Source: Lytechinus variegatus
Taxonomy: Eukaryota > Echinodermata > Echinoidea > Temnopleuroida > Toxopneustidae
Direction of reading: 5' to 3'
Assembly: GCF_018143015.1 (NCBI RefSeq)
Contig: NC_054746.1
Coordinates: forward strand, 26,781,205-26,845,204
Length of the DNA stretch: 64,000 nt
Part shown: positions 43,601 to 51,527 of the stretch, one piece after another
Layout of the letters: each line of letters opens with the position of its first letter
How positions within the stretch are numbered: position 1 is the stretch's first letter
Translations under genes and position numbers: made by a program
The notes under the pieces: model-generated
Database searches by the model: none
What the model saw: only the letters and a program-made list of their open reading frames with translations
What the model was told of the DNA's origin: nothing

Positions 43601-43878
43601 CTTATATTGCAAAATTGATTACAGAAAACGGTTCTACACATCTCTAAACCCCTAAAACGAGTCATTACTCATCATTTTGTGGACAGGGGTTCAAAAGTTA
43701 GGTTTTGAAGATGGCATCTGGCGGCCATTTTAGATTTATGCAAATTAGCAAAATTGCCCAAACGGCAACTTTGGGCAACCAAGCTGAATTTGTTCTAGGA
43801 CCCCATATGAACACGAATCAAGAAAAAAAACTTCATCGGAAAAAACTTTTCTAGGTTCGGAAAATGTCAAATCGACTA
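40698..43878. mobile_element. 3.2-kb long-inverted-repeat element with CAAGATGGC arrays
   Basis: The arms 40698-41417 and 43168-43878 are inverted copies of about 710 bp (outer end TAGTCGATTTGACA). Each arm consists of about four tandem units of roughly 153 bp, and each unit has paired CAAGATGGC and GCCATCTTG motifs, similar to the YY1 consensus. The interior (41418-43167) holds one more unit and a LINE relic. No transposase. The target duplication is uncertain. Confidence 0.8.
41930..42905 (+). pseudogene. LINE reverse-transcriptase and C-terminal relic
   Basis: Plus-strand fragments: LVSRSALFSILQKIG (near 41945), WLNTFHVSCLGCIMHVKRQD (near 42370), KWLGHVCRM (near 42510), YGELLSTG (near 42697) and the terminal cysteine motif CSRDCHSRVELYSHSRKC (near 42845). 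These are in the order of an endonuclease-RT LINE with a large internal deletion. The intact-looking 127-codon frame at 42070-42453 is part of this relic. It sits between the inverted arms of the 40698-43878 element. Confidence 0.8.
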
Positions 43879-43910
43879 CATTGTAGATTGAATGCATTGC
43901 TCACGGGCAT

Positions 43911-43988
43911 AGGTGCCGCGGCCAGGGATCGAACTCCGGACTTTCCAAGTATATAGCCAGGCGCCTTAGACCACTCGGCCACGGCACC
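43911..43988 (-). tRNA. Leu-type tRNA-like pseudogene
   Basis: Acceptor GGTGCCG/CGGCACC pairs perfectly and the A box is intact (TGGCCGAGTGGTCTAAGG), but the T stem is mispaired and the anticodon stem has a mismatch. Likely the head of a SINE or a decayed tRNA. Confidence 0.5.
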
Positions 43989-44030
43989 TCCACACACATC
44001 ATCGAACACACCCTCACACACACACACAAC

Positions 44031-44135
44031 CAGTGGCGGACCGTGACCCGGAGGAGACAAAACATTGAGGGGGCACAGCATTGTTCACAGGCGCCCCCCA
44101 ATGCTTTGTCTCCTCCGGGTCACGGTCCGTTTCTG
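44031..44135. mobile_element. Hairpin hAT-like MITE, copy 1
   Basis: Nearly fully self-complementary: CAGTGGCGGACCGTGACC and its complement, arms to about 35 bp with a 16-bp loop. Flanked by CACACAAC (44023-44030) and CACCCAAC (44136-44143), a 7/8 match. Same family as 57862-57977, which has a perfect 8-bp duplication. Confidence 0.8.
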
Positions 44136-44144
44136 CACCCAACA

Positions 44145-44148
44145 CACA

Positions 44149-44208
<60 letters not shown>

Positions 44209-44215
44209 CATATAT
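44145..44215. repeat. (TA)n microsatellite at block junction
   Basis: Long TA run at the start of the gene 3 block; the equivalent run at the gene 2 block is 31196-31262. Confidence 0.9.
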
Positions 44216-46012
44216 ATTTAATGAGAGATCACATGTATTATTCTCTTATTTTCATCTGTTTCACGATTTATAAACATAGTGCGTCCCACAAAAAAGAAAT
44301 CGAGATTTATCGATGATTCATCATAACTTAATAACAAATGAATTAGACAAATAACCTACCATTATAAGGTTTAGAATCTCCTCTTTTAGCTAAAATTTCT
44401 TACTTATTTCTCATTCACGCATGAGTGAGTAAAAACAATTTGAAGAGGGGATACCAAGCAGAGGTTTGCAGTGGTGTGACTACCTACCATGCTACCGGCG
44501 CCATCTATTGCAAGTTTTTACAGCGTTCCATCGTATGGGTGAGTGTGTGTGTGCGGGTGCGTTTGTGTGCGAGTGAATCCAGGGAACGGAAATGTTAACT
44601 TTTTAAAATTGAAAATTTTATCTTGTAGATTTTGACATGTTATTGAAAAAATAATTATTTACTTATTATTTACTCATTACTCATTATTTACTTATTTATC
44701 TATTTTTCTCTTTCTCCTGTCCCTTTTTCGTTTGATTACAGAACTTTGTTTCTGGCAAGTTTCTCAAAGCCCTATCTTAATATATGCCCGTGTGTGTGTG
44801 TATGAGTGTATATAATTATACATATACCCTTGTACATAATGTGAGTGTGTGTAAACATAAACTCCCACCTTATTGTTTATTTCAAAGAAAATTGCGAAGG
44901 AGGCATAATGACTTTTGATTCAAATAGAGTCATGTAAAATGAATAATAGCAATAATGATGATTAAATAATATGATAAAGAGAGTTTGATAATCACTATAC
45001 GTTTACAACATAAAGAGTAAACCATTACATCGTACTTTTACATTAAAACTTTTGGAGTTATTGTACCAAGTTCATGCAATACCACCCATCCCCCCCACTA
45101 CACCCAGTGGCGTAACTACCATCGGCTGTCCCAAAAAACGGGGAAAAGGAGAAACGTAGCAGGAAAGAAGCAATAATTGTTCATCATAGTTATGTTATGT
45201 TATATTACATAAGAAACAGTTTTTCATAACTTTATTAAACATTATTTGCTAAGGGCCTATGTCTTCATTGTTCTTGGTGCTTGCATTGTCTGTCTAACGA
45301 GATATATAATCCTGTTGTACAAAACCTCCCGTTTTCAAGTCAGTATACACCAAAAATGTCCTCGCACTTCGAGTTATTATTGTTTTATGTAGTGACATAT
45401 GCTCCTTTATCATGACTTCTTAAAGTTATTGCCCCATTTTAAGGTCTTAATATAAAACATTTCCTTCCATGCTTACGTTCGCATTCGTGAATTGATGATA
45501 AATGTCTGTTCTTCGTGAATTCTTAAAATCAGTCCTTAAAATGTTCCTTTTTCTAATCTGAATATAAAAAAATTTCAGCTCGCGCTTCGCGCTTGCATTT
45601 TTCGGTTAGTGAAATACGCATGGTCTAGTGAATTCCTACAAACAAGCATTTGAATGATCCTATTCGGGTCAAAATTTCCTAAATTTTCAGCTCGCGCTTT
45701 GCACTCGCACTATTTGATTAGTGAGATGAGTATGATAATCCGGATTACAATTACTACAAAAGGTGTTTCGTGTGTTTAGATGTAATTCTAGCAAAATCAG
45801 CAAGCGCTTGGCACTCGCATTAGATAACCATGATGATATATGTATGGATTCCTTAAAATATTGTCCTTAAAATGTCTCTGTTTGGGGTCAATACGAAAAT
45901 TTCAGCTCGCGCTTGGCGCTCGCATTGTTTGTTTAGCGAGACAGGTACGTATGATGATTATAAAAATTTGCTTGTAATGTCTTTTTTAGATCTGAATATC
46001 TAAAAGATATTA

Positions 46013-46062
<50 letters not shown>

Positions 46063-46803
46063 GAGAACCAGGAGATGTGTTTATATGCGGATCATAACCA
46101 GCTGGCTGGTATTGTTAACACTTATTACTTCTGCTGCTACTACTATTACTACTACTGTTACTACTACTACTAGTAATAATAATAAGATTCCATATCTGAC
46201 CAGAAAAGCGTACCTCGACCGGCTCATTTTAAAAATAAATCGGCATTTATGAAGACTAAACCTAACAGGATCAAATTCATCACTTGAGAGAGGAAAACGG
46301 CCTTAATTCTTCCACTAGTAAAAAAATATTTCCAACTAGTGATTTATCTTTCCAATTTGGAAAAGAGGAAGTTCAGTAGGTATCCTCCCTAGAGTCAGTG
46401 TTAGATTGTCAATCATATCCATTCATTTTTGTCAATCAGCAATATCAAATATAAAAATTGTGAATGGGTTGGCCCGTGTAACCTGAAATCTCCGTACGTC
46501 GCTGAACAAAAACTCATTGATATTTGATGTCGATTAGCTGACGAATTGCCTGTTCGAAGATGCTTACTGTTTTGTTCATAAACATCTTTTGATGAGTTTA
46601 AGCATCGGTCTGGTGGAAAGTTGCGAATTGTCAACTGCATACTCAGTCAATATAGTCAGTGGACCAAACATATTTGCGTTTTGTCAATGATAAGTTATTT
46701 GTTTTATATTCAAAGGATAAGCGTACTAAATATATGTATATAGCCTTTATTTTCAAAGCGATTTGCATTGACAGTACGTAACAAACACACTCATTATAGA
46801 CAA
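44216..46803. other. 3' flank of LRR gene 3 (shared with gene 2)
   Basis: Collinear with 31260-33833 with few changes, including the truncated GCGC hAT-like element (45105-46010), a TA run at 46014-46060 and a poly(A) signal at 46746-46751 on the minus strand. No separate gene. Confidence 0.75.
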
Positions 46804-49617
46804 TTATGATAATTCTGACAGAGACAAGTATGAAGATAGTAATAATGCCCAGGATGATTTTAGACGGTAGCTACAAAGAATTCTATTTACTCCACTAGAC
46901 ATACTAAGACTGGTTTGGGTCACCGTAGACTTGAAGTCACCATACTCATCGTGACACAAACCTGTCTCATTCAGACTCACAAGACTCATATTCTTCAAAT
47001 ACAATGGGTTCATACACTGATACAGATTGACACCTGATAGCAAGAGCCATCTTTTAATCGATGTTGATTCGCAGTCACAGTTCCATGGGTTTGGATCAAG
47101 GTAGACGGTCCGCGAGAGAACAGGTAGACTACTTGGTAGAATCGATACGAGATGGTTGTTTCCAAGTCGTAGAATGAATCCACCCCTTTGGTTGATGAAC
47201 GCAGACTCACTGATGTGATGAATCTGATTGTTTTCCAAATTAAGCTCTCTGATGTAAATGCTAGTCACAAAAGTGTCAGCAGTGATACTCTTAATGTGAT
47301 TGCTACTCAAATCAATACAGCGGATCCTTGGAATACCTTCAAACACTTCTTGTGTTAAAAATTTGATTTCATTCTTACTAAGATCCAGACTATCAAGATC
47401 AGGGGCTGTTATCTTAGGAAAATCGATCATACCGTTTTCACTAAGGAACAGAAAAGATAACGTAGATAAATCAAAGCTGATGTTGTCAGATAAGTTCCTG
47501 AACATCGGGATGTTGTTCATTGACAACACTAGAAGAGATGTACTTTTTACCGTCAATGAATATGATAGAGTCAATAGATTTGAGTGAGATAAATAAAGAT
47601 TAGTCAGATTGGTGAAATACTCACTTGGTAGCTGGTGAATCGGATTCCCTTCAAGTGACAAAATGAAAATTCTACAAGGATTGAAAACATCGGCGGAAAT
47701 ATATCGTATCATGTTCCAATCGAGGTACACATAATTTAGATGACATGCAAAGTCACATTGCTCATAACTTGCATTGAAGCAAATCGAGCTTCTTTCCAAA
47801 GATAAAATGCGATTGTTGGAACAATGAAATATTTCAGTTGTCAAGGGAATGCTCATATTCGTCGGTCTGCTGCGTGAAACTTCTCCCTCTGGAATAGGCG
47901 GTAGTTCATCACCAAACCGGAAACGAAAATTAGAAATCATATTACCATCAATATTCAAATATTTTGGTTTTCCGATTTCATTCAAAGAGGTTAGAAAATT
48001 ATTTTGCAAGTTTAACTTGATAAAATATTCAGAATTTGAAATCGAAACATTGCTGATGAAATTATATGCTACACTAAAATACGATAAGTTGGTTAGATTA
48101 TTCAAATCTTGTTTTCGGATACATTCCAAGAAATTTTCACTGAGATCAAGATAAATAATTCTAGGTAAATTCGACAAGTCAGGGATAGTCATCAGATAAT
48201 TGCCTCGCATATCCAACTGCATCAAATCAGTCGAACCCTGAAATGCTTCCTTCTTGACCATCCGAATCTGGTTGTAAGATACATTTAAATGTCTAAGGAC
48301 ATCAAGTCTCGTGAAATTCTCAAGAATTTGAAGTTGGTTATGAGACAGTGAAATATGTCGAAGTCTGTTGTGTTGATCAGAGCGTTCCCAATCTACAGTC
48401 TGAACTTTGTTATGAGACAAAGACAAAATCTCTAAACGAGGGAGTTTCCTAAGAAACGTAATATCTATAATAGAGTTCTGATCGAGGTACAAAATCCTGA
48501 GACTGTGTGGATTATCATGATCATCATTTATCCTACTGTCGTTAATGCAATTATCAGAAATGTGGAGTTCTTCTATCTTATAGTTGATCAGATACAATCT
48601 TTGAAGATTAGGCATCAAACACAAGTCCAGTGTGAATGTGTTACTCACACGAGCATCTGAGATTTGAAGAGAGTCCTGTTCTTCTTGAAGAGGGTTTGCA
48701 TTCAAGGACAGAATTTGGATATTTACGTTTTCATTCTGTACCATATTGGGTGTAGTTTTCAAATAATTTCCGTCAAGAAACAATTGAGTGATGCTGCTAT
48801 TCTTGCTGACCCATGATTCTGGGACAGCCGAAAGATTGGCATATCTTATGTCTACTAAGTACAAACTTTGAGGAACGGTTGTAGAAGGGAATATCGCCTG
48901 AATTGGGTTTCCAGAGAGGATAAGAACTTTGAGCGAAATCAATCCACTGAGGTCAGGTAGGTAAGTAATTTTGTTATTACTTAGATTTATCTCATTTAAT
49001 TCATTTACATGAACAATTTCATGAAGGTCGAAGTTTATCAAGCAGTTAGATAAGACTTTGAGACAAGTCATAGGTGGTGACAATGGAGATAACTTTGTAA
49101 TGAAGTTGAAAGATAACTTAAGAACCAATGGTTTGACATTGGCGACGTCGTGAAAATCCTCTGGTTCAAGATTACGTATGAAGTTTGATTCGAGGTCGAG
49201 GAGAAAAAGATTCGGTAGATTACGTAAGGCTGATATATCAACAATACGATTATTCCTGAGAATGAGATCATATAGGCGGTGAAGTCCCTGAAAAGCTAGT
49301 GGTTCCAAACTAGAAATTGTATTGTAGCCAAGACTCAATCGGCGAAGATACGAAAATGAGGAGAATATGTCATCCTCAATGATGCTGATCTTATTATTAT
49401 CTAAGATGAACTTGTCAATATCACTTGAAACATTGGAAGATGGTACTGAAGTCAACAACCTGCTGGAGCAGATGACCGAGCGGGCCGGGCACGTGCATTT
49501 ATCAGGGCAAGTGGGTATACATACCACAAAATGGTCCATTAAAAACGAAAAAGTAAGTAGACAAAAAATCCCGAAAATGCGCCCTGGAAACATCCAACAA
49601 AGAGTACAGGACTTCAT
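46804..49617 (-). CDS. TLR-ectodomain-like LRR receptor 3 (no TIR)
   Basis: 937 residues from ATG 49617 (MKSCTLCWMFPGR); the frame is open to 49737, but that extension is unlike gene 1 or 2. Signal peptide with an IFCLLTFSFL core, N-cap C37, C41, C43, C50, long LRR solenoid, C-cap NPWNCDCES, then a tail (SWALLLSSYLSLSELS) less hydrophobic at its end than gene 1, so anchoring may differ. The segment with QNENVNIQILSLNANPLQEE matches gene 1 closely, where gene 2 is divergent. The segment DLSNLPRIIYLDLSENFLEC is unlike both, and the last third matches gene 2. Its 5' flank beyond about 49660 is unrelated to genes 1 and 2, so it probably has a different promoter. Confidence 0.88.
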   Translation of the reverse strand: MKSCTLCWMFPGRIFGIFCLLTFSFLMDHFVVCIPTCPDKCTCPARSVICSSRLLTSVPSSNVSSDIDKFILDNNKISIIEDDIFSSFSYLRRLSLGYNTISSLEPLAFQGLHRLYDLILRNNRIVDISALRNLPNLFLLDLESNFIRNLEPEDFHDVANVKPLVLKLSFNFITKLSPLSPPMTCLKVLSNCLINFDLHEIVHVNELNEINLSNNKITYLPDLSGLISLKVLILSGNPIQAIFPSTTVPQSLYLVDIRYANLSAVPESWVSKNSSITQLFLDGNYLKTTPNMVQNENVNIQILSLNANPLQEEQDSLQISDARVSNTFTLDLCLMPNLQRLYLINYKIEELHISDNCINDSRINDDHDNPHSLRILYLDQNSIIDITFLRKLPRLEILSLSHNKVQTVDWERSDQHNRLRHISLSHNQLQILENFTRLDVLRHLNVSYNQIRMVKKEAFQGSTDLMQLDMRGNYLMTIPDLSNLPRIIYLDLSENFLECIRKQDLNNLTNLSYFSVAYNFISNVSISNSEYFIKLNLQNNFLTSLNEIGKPKYLNIDGNMISNFRFRFGDELPPIPEGEVSRSRPTNMSIPLTTEIFHCSNNRILSLERSSICFNASYEQCDFACHLNYVYLDWNMIRYISADVFNPCRIFILSLEGNPIHQLPSEYFTNLTNLYLSHSNLLTLSYSLTVKSTSLLVLSMNNIPMFRNLSDNISFDLSTLSFLFLSENGMIDFPKITAPDLDSLDLSKNEIKFLTQEVFEGIPRIRCIDLSSNHIKSITADTFVTSIYIRELNLENNQIHHISESAFINQRGGFILRLGNNHLVSILPSSLPVLSRTVYLDPNPWNCDCESTSIKRWLLLSGVNLYQCMNPLYLKNMSLVSLNETGLCHDEYGDFKSTVTQTSLSMSSGVNRILCSYRLKSSWALLLSSYLSLSELS

Positions 49618-49742
49618 CTTCAGATATTCTTCTCGCGACAACACAGACCTAGTTGTCGACTTGCAATACCGCGATCTGTACTTATCCATGGAATGACCAG
49701 TTGAAATAGATGGCGGAGAAGGTACTTTGTACAACAAATTAA

Positions 49743-49898
49743 TACTTCAGTCACATTTTCCTTAATCGGGAGGGGGCGTTAGGCGCGTCAAAAACAGCAG
49801 TTTTATTCATTTTTAATCAAACCACATACGTAGCTGGTACAAAAAAAAATAAGAGGCTGTTTTCGACTCGCCGTAGGGGGAATGTGACTGAGGTATAA
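49743..49898. mobile_element. Short MITE, TACTTCAGTCACATT ends
   Basis: The left end TACTTCAGTCACATTTTCC and the right end, reverse-complemented, TACCTCAGTCACATTCCCC are inverted, about 155 bp in all. It lies immediately upstream of LRR gene 3, where genes 1 and 2 have their shared 5' flank. Confidence 0.7.
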
Positions 49899-50797
49899 GC
49901 TCAGTAAAATTGGATGATTTTATTTAATGGGAAAAGATTTAGGCATAAAATAGGTTGATGCCGGGAAAATTTCCAATTAGATATAGAGGTTTTCAAGAGT
50001 GGCACGATCAAAGAATAACGCTCATTCTTCCTTTTCTTCTCATTTTCTTCTGTTTTTCCTCTTTCTTATATGTTTTTCACTAATTAAAAAATCAAAGTGG
50101 AGGCCGCCTTTGCTGTAGTGCCGTGCCTGAACATAAAGCTTTTATCAATTTTTAATGAACTACTAGTCTAGGGGGATAAGGTTTCAGACCCTATAAAAGC
50201 GCACAATGGAAGTTATTGAGCCAAGATAAGCTACATACAGATACATCATTGCAATTTCCTCAACAGTGGCGGGTCCAGGTAGGGGCACAACCGGTCCTTG
50301 CCTCCCACCCCCCTTGAGAGATATAACAAATATTAATTAGGGAAATGATGTCTTGTATGCGCAATTAAGGCGGGGGCTTGTCAAATTAGTTCTGAACTAA
50401 ATCGCCATTAATTGGGAGTCAATACCTTTGGGGACTTGTTAGTGTTTCTTTTCACCCTCCCCCCACCCCCCCCCCCCGCCTTGGAAAATTATGGATCCGC
50501 CTCTGGCCTGAAAGATTAATTTAAAGATGAATCTAGGCAAGTGCACTCTAAAAAATGAAGTGCTAATTTAGCTCTTATAGAGTGTAACTAGATGAAAAAA
50601 AAGGATGTCCATTAAAAAGGTATTACTTAATCAGAGACAAAATCATTCAAAATTAATTACATTCTTGAATTACTCTTTAGACCGATATTTTAAATTTTTG
50701 TTTTAATGGAATTGTACCAGTTTTGTTCTTTTGAGTAATTTTTACAAAAGATATACCAAAGATGTGGCACGCGAAGCTGAGAAACGAGTATGACTTA
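49899..50797. other. No gene recognised
   Basis: AT-rich with C-runs (50455-50480) and GGATCCGCCTCTGG repeat-end phrases. Nothing coding. Confidence 0.45.
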
Positions 50798-51525
50798 CCG
50801 CCCTTTCACACGGTGAAAAAAATTGAATGATGATTCCTGTGAAAAATAAGGCTAATGACAAATTTTATTACGGGTGAAACCAAATTAGAACATGATTAGA
50901 ATCATGAACGCTCATCACAGACACGATTACAATGATGATTCACGAGTGAATCATTACAAGGATTTACGTGTGAAAAGGCCCATACTTTTTCTCAACAGTT
51001 TTGTTCTTAGGAAAAGAAACCCATTGTTCATAGAATTACCAAATGAAGTGGATAGGTATATAGAAAATACTTCGCACAAGTATGGGCATGCTGGAAAGAC
51101 CACTACACAGCAAAAAATGTGGTGTTAACCGGTGTACATAGAGGACCACACCAGTTATTTTACACCGGTGTTAAATTGGTGGTGTTAGTTTTACACCTAT
51201 TGCATTTACACTCTTTGGTGTTATGTTCAATCTCTAGGGTGTTATTTTAACACTTCAGGGTGTGGTCTTCTATTAACACCAATTGGTGTCAGTTTTTACA
51301 GTGTAACCGCCTTTTCACTCGGTAAAAAAATCGTAATTTGAATGATGATTCCAGTGTAAAATAGGGCTATAATGACGAATTTATAGCATGTGTTAAACCA
51401 AACTAGAATCACGAATGCTAATCACGAACAATCCCAATTTCAAATTCTATTCTGGTAGTGAATCCCAGTTAAGTTTCATTCAATCTACGGTACGATTTTT
51501 CCGTGTGAAAGGTCCGGTGATTTAA
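50798..51525. mobile_element. Two CCCTTTCACACGG-ended MITEs around a third
   Basis: Copy 50798-50990 starts CCGCCCTTTCACACGG and ends CGTGTGAAAAGGCCC. Copy 51307-51520 starts CCGCCTTTTCACTCGG and ends CCGTGTGAAAGGTCCGG; both have inverted ends and AATGATGATTCC. Between them 51103-51307 has ACAC-N3-AAAAA type inverted ends and is filled with GGTGTTA/TAACACC repeats. No coding capacity. Confidence 0.65.
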
Positions 51526-51527
51526 AG

